A DNA stretch of 64,000 nucleotides from Leucobacter sp. G161 (GTDB lineage: Bacteria; Actinomycetota; Actinomycetes; Actinomycetales; Microbacteriaceae), in assembly GCF_001482305.1 (NCBI RefSeq), contig NZ_LOHP01000060.1:186001-250000 (forward strand), written 5' to 3'. The notes below the pieces were generated by a model. That model was given only the letters and a program-made list of their open reading frames with translations. It searched no databases and was not told the DNA's origin. A program made the position numbers and the translations under genes. Below are positions 27,641-35,686 of the stretch, piece by piece; position 1 is the first letter of the stretch, and each line of letters starts with the position of its first letter.

Positions 27641-28489
27641 CTACTTGTAGTCGTAGAAGCCGCGGCCTGATCCCTTGCCGAGATATCCCTTGTCGATGTA
27701 GTCCCGCTTGACGATCTCGGCAAACTCCCGCATGACGGGGTCGTCGCTATCCTTGCTCAGGTGATACGGAGTCATCATGCCGACAACGTCATAGATCTCG
27801 AAGGGGCCAGCTGGAGCACCGGTCGAGATCTTCCAGGTGCGGTCGATGTCTTCAACGCTCGCGATGCCCTGCACGAACAGGTGTGCTGCGGCGTCGAGGA
27901 ACGGCACGAGGAGCGAGTTCAGCACGTAGCCGGGCTGCTCCTTGTGAATCCGGATCGGCACCATGCCAATCTCCTCGGCAAACGTTGCGACCTCTTCGAA
28001 GGCGCCAGCGTCGGTTCCCGCGTGCCCCATGACCTCGCCGACGTTGAACTTCCACACCTCGTTCGCGAAGTGCAGCGCGAGGAACTTCTCAGGGCGGCCG
28101 GTGAACGGTGCGATGTCGCTGGGCAGGAGCGTCGAGGAGTTCGTAGCGAAGATCGTCTTCTCTGGTGCGACCGCTGCCACCGCTTCCCAGGTCTGCTGTT
28201 TGATGTCGAGGCGTTCGGGCACGGCTTCGATGACGATGTCTGCATCCTTCATCGCATCGGCCAGGTCGGCGGTAACGCGGATGCGTGCGACGGCTGCATC
28301 AAGCTTCTCAGCGGTGGCGTCGGGCAAGTCTGCGAGGTAGGCGGCCTTCAGGTAGTCCCAGCGTTCGGGCAGCTTCGCAAGGATCTCGTCGCTAATGTCG
28401 TACGCAACGACGTCCTTGCCCGCGTAAGCGGACTGAAAGATGATCTGCGAGCCGAGCACTCCAGTGCCGAGCACGGTGAGATGTTGCAT
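27641..28489 (-). CDS. 3-hydroxyacyl-CoA dehydrogenase
   Basis: NAD-dependent oxidation of 3-hydroxyacyl-CoA to 3-ketoacyl-CoA. The 282-residue single-domain enzyme (no hydratase part) has the Rossmann start TVLGTGVLGSQI, catalytic-type segment TNSSTLLPSDIA and ALHFANEVWK, then QPGYVLNSLLVPFLDAA and GPFEIYDVVGM. The usual FNPV-type motif reads FANEV here, a family variant. GAAAGG precedes the ATG. The gene stands alone between ftsY and ffh, so its pathway (beta-oxidation or hydroxybutyryl-CoA metabolism) cannot be told from context. Confidence 0.88.
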   Translation of the reverse strand: MQHLTVLGTGVLGSQIIFQSAYAGKDVVAYDISDEILAKLPERWDYLKAAYLADLPDATAEKLDAAVARIRVTADLADAMKDADIVIEAVPERLDIKQQTWEAVAAVAPEKTIFATNSSTLLPSDIAPFTGRPEKFLALHFANEVWKFNVGEVMGHAGTDAGAFEEVATFAEEIGMVPIRIHKEQPGYVLNSLLVPFLDAAAHLFVQGIASVEDIDRTWKISTGAPAGPFEIYDVVGMMTPYHLSKDSDDPVMREFAEIVKRDYIDKGYLGKGSGRGFYDYK

Positions 28490-28670
28490 GGTTTTGCCTT
28501 TCTCGAAAGTCGCTCCCCCATTCGGGGCGCGTTCCGGTCCGGCGGCCGCACATCTGTGGCTCGGCCGTCAGGCCTCGCTCATAAGTTTAACAAAGGCAAC
28601 TACTGTTCGGTCGGTTTTCGCCAGCGGCATATCCAGCTCTGACGCCGATCGCGGGCGAGGGAACGGGCGC

Positions 28671-28718
28671 GCTCACGCCCCGACTCCGGCTCCCGCTCAC
28701 GCACCAACTCCGGCTTAT
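28671..28718. repeat. 24-bp tandem duplication upstream of ftsY end
   Basis: Two adjacent imperfect 24-bp copies (28671-28694, 28695-28718), each beginning GCTCACGC and containing ACTCCGGCT, in the gap between the dehydrogenase start and the ftsY stop. Otherwise 28490-28731 shows only a GGTCGGTTTT-type half-palindrome and no gene. Confidence 0.55.
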
Positions 28719-28731
28719 GCACCGGCACCGA

Positions 28732-29610
28732 CTACGCGATGAGCTGCGCTGCGAAGACGTGCGGCGTGAAGCCCGTCAGGTCCCCAATCCCCTCGCCCTG
28801 ACCGACAAGCTTGATGGGGAGCTTCGTGTGCTCCTGCACCGCGAGCACGAAGCCGCCCTTTGCGGAACCGTCGAGCTTGGTGAGGACCAGGCCAGTAACG
28901 CCGGCATGCTCGATGAATGCCTGTGCTTGCGCGAGCCCGTTCTGCCCGGTCGTCGCGTCAAGCACGAGGAGCACTTCCGAGACGGGCGCGAGCTTCTCGA
29001 TGACACGGCGGATCTTCCCGAGCTCATCCATGAGCCCGCCCTTCGTCTGCAGTCGCCCAGCGGTGTCGATGATGGCGACGTCGAAGGACTCGTCAATCGC
29101 CCGCTGCACGGTCTGGAACGCGACTGACGCCGGATCCTGGCCCTGCTGCTGCGGCTTCACGATCGCAACGCCCGCGCGGTCAGCCCAGGTCGCCAACTGC
29201 TCGACGGCTGCGGCGCGGAAGGTGTCGGCCGCGCCGACGATGATCTTCTTGTCGAAGCGGGTGAGGTAGTTCGACAGCTTCCCGATCGTCGTCGTCTTAC
29301 CGACACCGTTCACGCCGACCACGAGGATCACGGCGGGACGTTCTGTGAGCTTGAGTGTGGGATCAAATGCTGCGAGCCGCTCTTCGAGCGTCTCACGCAG
29401 GATCCGCTTCAGCTCCGTCACTTCGGTCACCCGGTATCGCTCCACGGAGGCGCGCACGTCGCTGAGGATCGAGTCTGCGATATCCGGTCCGAAGTCTGCG
29501 GTGATCAGCGCCGTCTCAATATCGTCCCAGGTGTCCTCGGTGATCGTCTCAGATGCACCGCCAAAGACGTTCCGAAACGCGCGAGCAAACGACCAACCCT
29601 TTTCTGCCAT
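28732..29610 (-). CDS. ftsY: Signal recognition particle receptor FtsY
   Basis: GTPase receptor that docks SRP-ribosome complexes at the membrane. The 292-residue protein begins almost directly at the NG domain (MAEKGWSFARAFRNVF) and lacks the long acidic A domain of E. coli FtsY. G motifs are GVNGVGKTTTIGKL, DTAGRLQTKGG and TKLDGSAKGG. The ATG at 29610 is chosen by homology; a TAGTCT box seven bases upstream suggests a leaderless mRNA. It diverges from livH. Confidence 0.96.
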   Translation of the reverse strand: MAEKGWSFARAFRNVFGGASETITEDTWDDIETALITADFGPDIADSILSDVRASVERYRVTEVTELKRILRETLEERLAAFDPTLKLTERPAVILVVGVNGVGKTTTIGKLSNYLTRFDKKIIVGAADTFRAAAVEQLATWADRAGVAIVKPQQQGQDPASVAFQTVQRAIDESFDVAIIDTAGRLQTKGGLMDELGKIRRVIEKLAPVSEVLLVLDATTGQNGLAQAQAFIEHAGVTGLVLTKLDGSAKGGFVLAVQEHTKLPIKLVGQGEGIGDLTGFTPHVFAAQLIA

Positions 29611-29722
29611 GTCTCTAAGACTAGCGACAAGTTCGCACCCCGCAGGCGGGCCGAGATGTTGCGTATCGGCAACGAAGCACCCGGGACACGCGGAAACGTC
29701 GGCTTGGGGTCCTCTTGCCTTG

Positions 29723-29728
29723 TATATT
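29723..29728 (+). promoter_or_regulatory. Candidate -10 box of the liv operon
   Basis: TATATT about 65 bases before the livH GTG, the only AT-rich box in the ftsY-livH gap. The matching -35 is weak. Confidence 0.35.
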
Positions 29729-29793
29729 CGATGAGACAGCAACGACGCTTCGACACACGCGCAGGTGGCAACGCGCGGACCAATGGAGGTCAA

Positions 29794-31179
29794 GTGAACC
29801 ACGTAAGAACACGGAGCGGCATACCCATGCGCGCCCCCGCCATCGCACTGCTAGCTCTCATCGTGAGCTTCTTTGCGTTGTCATTCCAAGCTCTCCCGGC
29901 GCACGCCGCGGACTGCACACCAGACGCAACAACCGGCTGTGTGCAGGGCATCATCAAGACCAGCGCGGGCGATCCCGCGGTCGATGTGGAGCTCACACTC
30001 TCCGGTAAGGGAGCTCAAGAAGAAACCACAACCGACGAAAACGGCAGGTGGTCGTTCTCGATCACGCAGGCAGGCGAGTACACCGTAGCCGTCAGCGCAG
30101 CGTCGCTCCCCGAGGGCCAGTTCCCGAAGGCAGCTGACTCGCGCAGCGTGCAGGTTGCGCTCTTTGAATCGGCGAGCGCACTGTTCCCGCTGACCGACGA
30201 TCCCGACGCTGCCGCGGCTCCCACCGCGCCAACGGGCGGAGACGAGGCCGCAGGCGAGGAGGCGACGCAGGCAACGAAACCCAGCGCCTCCGGCAGCTTC
30301 TCCTGGCCCCGGTTCTGGCAGCAGGCCGCCTCCGGGCTCCGCATGGGGCTTCTCCTCGCGCTCGGTGCCGTCGGCCTCTCCCTTGTGTTCGGCACGACTG
30401 GCCTCTCGAACTTCGCGCACGCAGAGATGCTCTCGATGGGCGGCATCCTCGCGTTCCTCGCGATGCAGCTCACTGGCAACATCTGGATTTCCGGCCTCCT
30501 CGTGGTCATCGTCATGGCCGCCTTCGGCTGGTTCCAAGACGCGGTGCTCTGGAAACCGCTGCGCAAGAAACGACTGAGCCTCACACAGATGATGATCGTC
30601 TCGATCGGTTTCTCGATCGTGTTGCAGAACATCTTCCAGTTCTTCTTCGGCGCAAACATTCTGCGGATCGACCCGTCGACGCCGAAGACGGTGACTATCC
30701 TCGGCGTGACGCTCACGGTGCAGTCGTACATCGCGATGGGCATCGCGCTCGTCGCGATCATCGGGGTTGCGCTCGTCATGAAGTACACCCGTTTCGGCCG
30801 CGCGACTCGCGCGGTCGCCGACAACCGCCCGCTCGCTGAGGCTTCGGGGATCGATGTGGATCGCGTGATCCGCTCGGTCTGGACCGTCGGCGTCGCGCTC
30901 GCCGGCCTCTCGGGTGTGCTCCTCGGCCTCGTGCTCAACGGCATCGCGTGGAACACGGGCTGGCACTACCTGCTGCTGCTCTTTGCGGCCGTCATCCTTG
31001 GCGGCATCGGAACAACCTTCGGTGCCATCGTCGGCGCGCTCATCATTGGCCTGGTCATCGAGATGGCAAACATCTGGCTGCCGGGAGACCTCAAGCACGC
31101 AGCGGCGCTCCTCATTCTTATCGTGGTGCTGCTGGTGAGGCCGCAAGGCCTCTTCGGGCGCAAGGAACGGATCGGATAA
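29794..31179 (+). CDS. LivH-type permease with secreted N-terminal domain
   Basis: Branched-chain amino-acid/amide-type ABC permease with an unusual front end. With the GTG at 29794 (GGAGGT just upstream) the protein has 461 residues; ATG 29827 is an alternative. It starts with a signal peptide (hydrophobic run ending PAHAADC), then a beta-rich carboxypeptidase-regulatory-like domain (VQGIIKTSAGDPAVDVELTL to AGEYTVAVSA, about residues 50-115), a Glu/Ala/Thr-rich linker, and the LivH fold from about 185 (LRMGLLLALGAVGLSLVFG, later GIDVDRVIRSVW). LivH itself is about 280-300 residues, so roughly 170 are extra and should face outside. First gene of livHMGF. Confidence 0.88.
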   Translation: MNHVRTRSGIPMRAPAIALLALIVSFFALSFQALPAHAADCTPDATTGCVQGIIKTSAGDPAVDVELTLSGKGAQEETTTDENGRWSFSITQAGEYTVAVSAASLPEGQFPKAADSRSVQVALFESASALFPLTDDPDAAAAPTAPTGGDEAAGEEATQATKPSASGSFSWPRFWQQAASGLRMGLLLALGAVGLSLVFGTTGLSNFAHAEMLSMGGILAFLAMQLTGNIWISGLLVVIVMAAFGWFQDAVLWKPLRKKRLSLTQMMIVSIGFSIVLQNIFQFFFGANILRIDPSTPKTVTILGVTLTVQSYIAMGIALVAIIGVALVMKYTRFGRATRAVADNRPLAEASGIDVDRVIRSVWTVGVALAGLSGVLLGLVLNGIAWNTGWHYLLLLFAAVILGGIGTTFGAIVGALIIGLVIEMANIWLPGDLKHAAALLILIVVLLVRPQGLFGRKERIG

Positions 31180-31182
31180 CCC

Positions 31183-32169
31183 ATGGACTTTTGGACCGGA
31201 CTTCTGCAGGCAATGCTGCAGACTGCGCTCTCACCCGTCACCGCGGCATTCGTCATCGCCGCGATTGGCCTGAACATTCACTTTGGCTTTACGGGTCTCA
31301 TGAACATCGGCCAGGCCGGATTCATGCTCGTCGGTGGGTACGGCTTCGTCATCTCCGTGATGAACGGCGTTGGGTTGTTCCCTGCGATCCTTATCTCGAT
31401 GGCAGCTTCAGCCCTCTTCGCCCTCCTCCTCGGGATCCCGACAGTGAAGCTTCGCGGCGACTACCTCGCCATCGTGACCATCGGTGCCGCTGAGATCTTG
31501 CGCATGACCGCGCGGCTCGCAAATATCAGTCACATCACCGGTGGCCCCAGCGGGATCCAGAGCACACGCTTCCGCGAGCAGTTCAATGGGCTCTCCCCGC
31601 TACCCGAGGGACGGACTTCGTTCCTCGGCCTCGACTATGTGAACACCGGCGTCGATGACTGGTGGTCGCGCATCATCGCGTGGGCACTCGTTGGACTCTT
31701 CCTGCTCATCACCTGGTTGCTCATTCGCAGCCCGTGGGGGCGCGTACTCAAGGGCATTCGCGAAGACGAGGATGCGGTGCGCAGTTTGGGCAAGAGCCCG
31801 TTCTCGTACAAGCTCCAAGCCCTCGCCATCGGTGGCATTATGGGCGGCTTCGGCGGCATCATCATGTCGCTGCCCGCGACGATCAACCCCGATGGCATGT
31901 CGCGCGCGACGACGTTCAACATCTGGATGATCCTGCTCCTTGGAGGCGCCGCGACGATCCTCGGACCACTGCTCGGATCGATCCTGTTCTTCGTTGTGCG
32001 ACTCGTGATCACGAGCCTCGCAACGGAGTTCGTCCCGGCCAGCGTGCTGAACGCGCAGCAGGCCGAGATCCTCGCCTGGATCCTGATCGGCGTCATGCTC
32101 ATGCTGCTGGTGATATTCAGACCGCAAGGCATCCTCGGGAATAAGAAGGAGTTGGCCTTCAATGACTAA
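31183..32169 (+). CDS. livM: LivM-type ABC permease
   Basis: Second permease of the importer, 328 residues with about nine hydrophobic spans. Family marks are GLNIHFGFTGLMNIGQAGF (about 28-46) and the coupling segment SPWGRVLKGIREDEDAVRSLGKSPFSYKL. It starts three bases after livH and its end overlaps livG by 8 bases. Substrates of this family range from branched-chain amino acids to urea, amides and aromatic acids. Confidence 0.92.
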   Translation: MDFWTGLLQAMLQTALSPVTAAFVIAAIGLNIHFGFTGLMNIGQAGFMLVGGYGFVISVMNGVGLFPAILISMAASALFALLLGIPTVKLRGDYLAIVTIGAAEILRMTARLANISHITGGPSGIQSTRFREQFNGLSPLPEGRTSFLGLDYVNTGVDDWWSRIIAWALVGLFLLITWLLIRSPWGRVLKGIREDEDAVRSLGKSPFSYKLQALAIGGIMGGFGGIIMSLPATINPDGMSRATTFNIWMILLLGGAATILGPLLGSILFFVVRLVITSLATEFVPASVLNAQQAEILAWILIGVMLMLLVIFRPQGILGNKKELAFND

Positions 32170-33100
32170 CTATCCATACGACCGCGCCGCACTGCGCGCG
32201 AACCTCGCGACCCTGGAGCAGACACCGGGCGTCGCCAAACCAGACCCGATTCTCACCGCCGACAACGTGGTTCGCCGCTTCGGCGGCATGACCGCCGTCG
32301 ACGTCGATCACGTCGAGGTGCAGCGGGGCGCGATCACCGCGCTCATCGGGCCCAACGGCGCGGGGAAGACGACGTTCTTCAACCTGCTGACGGGCTTCGA
32401 CCGGCCGACCCCGGCCTCTGGGCGGGAGAAGGCCAGCTGGTCCTTTGACGGGAAATCGTTCAGCAGAACGAGCGCAACGAAGGTTGCCAGGTCGGGCATG
32501 ATCCGCACGTTCCAGCTCACGAAGGCGCTCACGCGTATGACCGTACTCGAGAATATGCTCATCGGCGCTGCGAACCAGCCCGGAGAGAATCTCTTCGTCG
32601 GGCTCGTGAAACCGCTGTGGGCAAAGCGCGAACGCGAGAACGTCGAACGAGCCGAGGAGCTCCTCAGACGCTTCAAGCTCGACGCCAAACGTGATGACAT
32701 GGCGGGCGGGCTTTCGGGCGGGCAGAAGAAGCTCCTCGAGATGGCGCGTGCGCTCATGTCGAACCCATCGATGATCATGCTGGACGAGCCCATGGCCGGC
32801 GTGAACCCCGCGCTCACGCAGAGCCTGCTCGAACACATTGAGACGCTGCGCGACGAGGGCACGACGGTGCTGTTCGTGGAGCACGATATGCACATGGTGC
32901 GGCACATTTCCGATTGGGTCGTCGTCATGGCGCAGGGCAAGATCATCGCTGAGGGCCTGCCCGAAGACGTGATGACGAGTTCCGCTGTGATCGATGCGTA
33001 TCTCGGCGCGCACCACGACCGTGACCTTGGGGATGACGACGTCATCAACACGGAGATGATTCGGACAATCGAAGAACAGGTGAGGGAGGAGACGCGATGA
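32162..33100 (+). CDS. livG: LivG-type ABC ATPase
   Basis: ATPase of the importer, 312 residues. Walker A GPNGAGKTT lies near residue 62, the signature LSGGQKKLLEMARAL near 182, Walker B IMLDEPMAGVNP, and EHDMHMVRHISD follows. An N-terminal extension of about 30 residues (MTNYPYDRAALRANLATLEQ) precedes the ATPase and is longer than usual. The C-terminal part extends past the dimer region by about 30 acidic residues. It overlaps livM by 8 and livF by 4 bases. Confidence 0.92.
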   Translation: MTNYPYDRAALRANLATLEQTPGVAKPDPILTADNVVRRFGGMTAVDVDHVEVQRGAITALIGPNGAGKTTFFNLLTGFDRPTPASGREKASWSFDGKSFSRTSATKVARSGMIRTFQLTKALTRMTVLENMLIGAANQPGENLFVGLVKPLWAKRERENVERAEELLRRFKLDAKRDDMAGGLSGGQKKLLEMARALMSNPSMIMLDEPMAGVNPALTQSLLEHIETLRDEGTTVLFVEHDMHMVRHISDWVVVMAQGKIIAEGLPEDVMTSSAVIDAYLGAHHDRDLGDDDVINTEMIRTIEEQVREETR

Positions 33101-33876
33101 GCGAGCACCAGCCAGAAATGGTTCTACACGCAGACCGACTGCACGCGGGGTATCTCCCTGGCATTAACATCCTCAACGGCTGCACGATCGAAGCCCGCAA
33201 GGGCGAGCTCGTCGGCATCATCGGCCCGAACGGATCGGGAAAGTCGACGCTGCTGAAGTCGCTGTTCGGCCTCGTCGACATCCGCGACGGCTCGGTCACG
33301 CTCAACGGCGAGGACGTCACACGGGCGAAAACGAACCAGCTCGTCCGCATGGGAGTCGGGTTCGTCCCGCAGACGAACAACGTATTCCAGGCGCTCTCCA
33401 TCGAGGAGAATCTGCAGATGGGAATGTTCACGAAGCCGAAAAACTTCGCGAGCAGACTCGACGAGATGTGGGACCTGTTCCCGATGCTCGCTGACCGCCG
33501 CAAGCAGCTCGCGGGCTCGCTCTCCGGGGGCGAACGGCAGTCGGTCGCGATGGCTCGTGCGCTCATGACCGAGCCCAGTGTACTGCTGCTCGACGAGCCG
33601 AGCGCAGGCCTCTCCCCCGTCCGCCAGGACGAGACATTCATCCGCACCAGGCAGATCAACCAAACAGGTGTGACGATCGTGATGGTCGAGCAGAACGCAC
33701 GCCGCTGCCTGCAAATCTGTGATCGCGCATACGTGCTCGACCAGGGAACGAACGCGCACCAGGGCACCGGGCGGGAACTCGCGAACGATCCGAAGGTGAT
33801 CGAGCTGTATCTCGGCACCCTCGCGGCCGACGTCGAGGCGAAAACCGGTGCGATCAAGACGCAGGAAGAGGTCTAG
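33097..33876 (+). CDS. livF: LivF-type ABC ATPase
   Basis: Second ATPase of the importer, 259 residues. Walker A GPNGSGKST near residue 46, the segment FVPQTNNVFQALSIEENL, signature LSGGERQSVAMARAL and Walker B LLLDEPSAGLSP are complete. The switch reads VEQNARRCLQ. The start overlaps livG by four bases. A strong hairpin follows the stop, so the operon ends here and the binding proteins are encoded elsewhere (37.3-40.1 kb). Confidence 0.92.
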   Translation: MSEHQPEMVLHADRLHAGYLPGINILNGCTIEARKGELVGIIGPNGSGKSTLLKSLFGLVDIRDGSVTLNGEDVTRAKTNQLVRMGVGFVPQTNNVFQALSIEENLQMGMFTKPKNFASRLDEMWDLFPMLADRRKQLAGSLSGGERQSVAMARALMTEPSVLLLDEPSAGLSPVRQDETFIRTRQINQTGVTIVMVEQNARRCLQICDRAYVLDQGTNAHQGTGRELANDPKVIELYLGTLAADVEAKTGAIKTQEEV

Positions 33877-33900
33877 CAGCACCGCTTCCAGTCTGGGCAG

Positions 33901-33942
33901 CAGAGGGGCTGTCGCGCTCGTAGAGCTGCGATAGCCCCTCTG
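33901..33942. terminator. Bidirectional terminator after livF
   Basis: CAGAGGGGCTGTCGC (33901-33915) pairs with GCGATAGCCCCTCTG (33928-33942) with one mismatch allowed, 12-base loop. It lies between convergent livF and the PaaX-type gene and can serve both. Confidence 0.8.
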
Positions 33943-33967
33943 TCGTGCCTCCCCGCTGCCGGTCGGG

Positions 33968-34744
33968 CTAGTCTGCCAGCCACGCTTGCCACAGCGGGTA
34001 CGCGAGCGCTTGATACCTGCTCATCTCGGCGATGAGCCGGGTCCGCGCGGCACTCGGCATGAGCTGCTCAGGAAGCACGGGATCGCGGAGGATCAGCGTG
34101 ATGGTGTCCCGGCCCAGCAGGAGCGTCTGGCGCACAGCATCGTCGCGTCCGAGTGCGCTCAGCCCGTCAGCGCTCTGTCGTAGCTCGGCGCTGCGCTCCT
34201 CGAGACCCCGGATCATTCCGGGAACGTCCCACAGCGCGGCCGCTCGTCGCTGTGTTGCACCATCGAATGCTCCAGCGCGGAACACCATCGCTCGGTCTGA
34301 CAGCCCGAGCCCGCGCAGCGCTGCTGCAGCTTCGGCAGCTCCGCCGGGCCGGTTGTTTGGCCGGACTTCGAGCCCCTGTCCGAGGCTCCGAAACCCCGAG
34401 AGGCTCAGCGCTCGCTGATGTGTGCGCCATCCAACCTTGTCTGAACGTTGCACGTCCCCATCGTGCACCGCGACCCAATCGCCGCTCCACGCCACCGTGT
34501 CTTCTCCGTGCCAACGCCATGCTGCCACGCGTCGTGAGAGCGCGGAGGGATCGCTGGGTGGCGCATAGACGCCACGACGGACCCGCCGTATCTTGCCCTC
34601 GGCAACCAAACGAGTCAGCGTCACCCGCACCGTGGTCTCGCCCACGCCGAAGACTCCGCCTGCTCGGCACAGCCCGCCGACGCTGACCTCGCCGCCGTGA
34701 GTACCGAGCAGGTCGAGCAACAACGACGGAGCTGAGAGAGCCAT
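33968..34744 (-). CDS. PaaX-family transcriptional regulator
   Basis: A 258-residue repressor-like protein of the PaaX family, whose E. coli member represses phenylacetate catabolism and responds to phenylacetyl-CoA. An N-terminal winged helix (SLLLDLLGTHGGEVSVGGLC to TTVRVTLTRLVAEGKI, residues 6-50, then VRRGVYAPP) is followed by the PaaX C-terminal region ending RYQALAYPLWQAWLAD. The ATG at 34744 matches the family start. It is divergent from the crotonase gene with 95 bases between, so it probably controls crotonase and ligase, with an acyl-CoA as likely effector; both points are inferred. Confidence 0.88.
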   Translation of the reverse strand: MALSAPSLLLDLLGTHGGEVSVGGLCRAGGVFGVGETTVRVTLTRLVAEGKIRRVRRGVYAPPSDPSALSRRVAAWRWHGEDTVAWSGDWVAVHDGDVQRSDKVGWRTHQRALSLSGFRSLGQGLEVRPNNRPGGAAEAAAALRGLGLSDRAMVFRAGAFDGATQRRAAALWDVPGMIRGLEERSAELRQSADGLSALGRDDAVRQTLLLGRDTITLILRDPVLPEQLMPSAARTRLIAEMSRYQALAYPLWQAWLAD

Positions 34745-34839
34745 TCCGCAATTGTTACATGAAGTGGCATCCGTTGCGCAACATTTGAATGATGCGTACC
34801 GTTCATCCCATAGCCTCACACACCGAACAGGAGCGCCCC
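34745..34839. promoter_or_regulatory. Divergent regulatory region of the PaaX-type gene and crotonase
   Basis: Contains TTGCGC and TGTAAC spaced 16 bases apart for the minus-strand gene, the palindrome TTGCGCAA, and TTTGAATGATGCGTA, which loosely resembles the PaaX site core TGATTCGYG. A good Shine-Dalgarno (AGGAG) for the crotonase lies at its right end. The operator is a guess. Confidence 0.4.
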
Positions 34840-35625
34840 GTGGACTTCATCACCGTCGAATCCGAAGGCCCGATCCAGACACTCACCTTGAACCGCCCAC
34901 TCGTGCGCAACGCAGTGCACGGGCCGATGGCAGCCGAGCTCGCGACCGCCGTCGCAGCGTTCGAGGCCGACGACGAGCTGCGCGTCCTCATCCTGACCGG
35001 AGCTGACGGGACGTTCTGTGCCGGAGCGGACCTCACCTCGATGCGCGACCCAGACCTCAGAAACGTAGTGACCCCGGACGGCAGCGGATCAGGCCCAATG
35101 GGCCCTTCGCGCCTACACATCACAAAACCCGTGATCGCCGCGATCGAGGGGCACGCCGTCGCGGGCGGCCTTGAACTTGCGCTGCTCGCCGACCTCCGCG
35201 TCGTCGCCAGCGACGCAACCCTCGGGGTCTTCTGCCGCCGCTTCGGCGTGCCACTCATTGACGGCGGCACTGCCCGACTGCCACGCATCATCGGGCTCGG
35301 CCGCGCCCTCGACCTTATCTTGACCGGCCGACCAGTCGCGGCCAACGAGGCGCTCAGCATGGGACTTGCCACACGAGTTGTCGCTCCCGGTGGCGCGCTG
35401 ACTGCCGCTACTGACCTCGCGTACTCGCTCGCGGCGTTCCCGCAGGAGTGCATGGTTGCGGATCGCGCGGCCACCTACGCCGGACTCGACCAGCCCCTTG
35501 CCGAAGCGCTTCGGGCAGAAGGAAGCGGCGGGGCACCGATCGTTGAGCGCGAGGGGCTCGCTGGCGCGCTCCGCTTCGCCCAGGGATCGGGCCGACATGG
35601 CTCCTTCGACGCACAGCACCAATGA
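34840..35625 (+). CDS. Enoyl-CoA hydratase/isomerase-family (crotonase) protein
   Basis: A 261-residue crotonase-fold enzyme acting on an acyl-CoA. Oxyanion-hole segments are GTFCAGADLTSM and GHAVAGGLELALLADLRV, the latter with the first catalytic-type Glu. The position of the second Glu of enoyl-CoA hydratase (normally in PEI before GGTQRL) reads FGVPLIDGGTARLPR, so it lacks it and may be an isomerase, hydrolase or other crotonase rather than a hydratase. The start is GTG 34840, six bases after AGGAG; an upstream ATG at 34789 lies in the promoter region. Followed 61 bases later by the ligase. Confidence 0.87.
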   Translation: MDFITVESEGPIQTLTLNRPLVRNAVHGPMAAELATAVAAFEADDELRVLILTGADGTFCAGADLTSMRDPDLRNVVTPDGSGSGPMGPSRLHITKPVIAAIEGHAVAGGLELALLADLRVVASDATLGVFCRRFGVPLIDGGTARLPRIIGLGRALDLILTGRPVAANEALSMGLATRVVAPGGALTAATDLAYSLAAFPQECMVADRAATYAGLDQPLAEALRAEGSGGAPIVEREGLAGALRFAQGSGRHGSFDAQHQ

Positions 35626-35686
35626 CAGCTGAGGCTCCTTCCACCCCTCACCCCTACCGCAGGATCGCCTGCAGATTGGACACACG

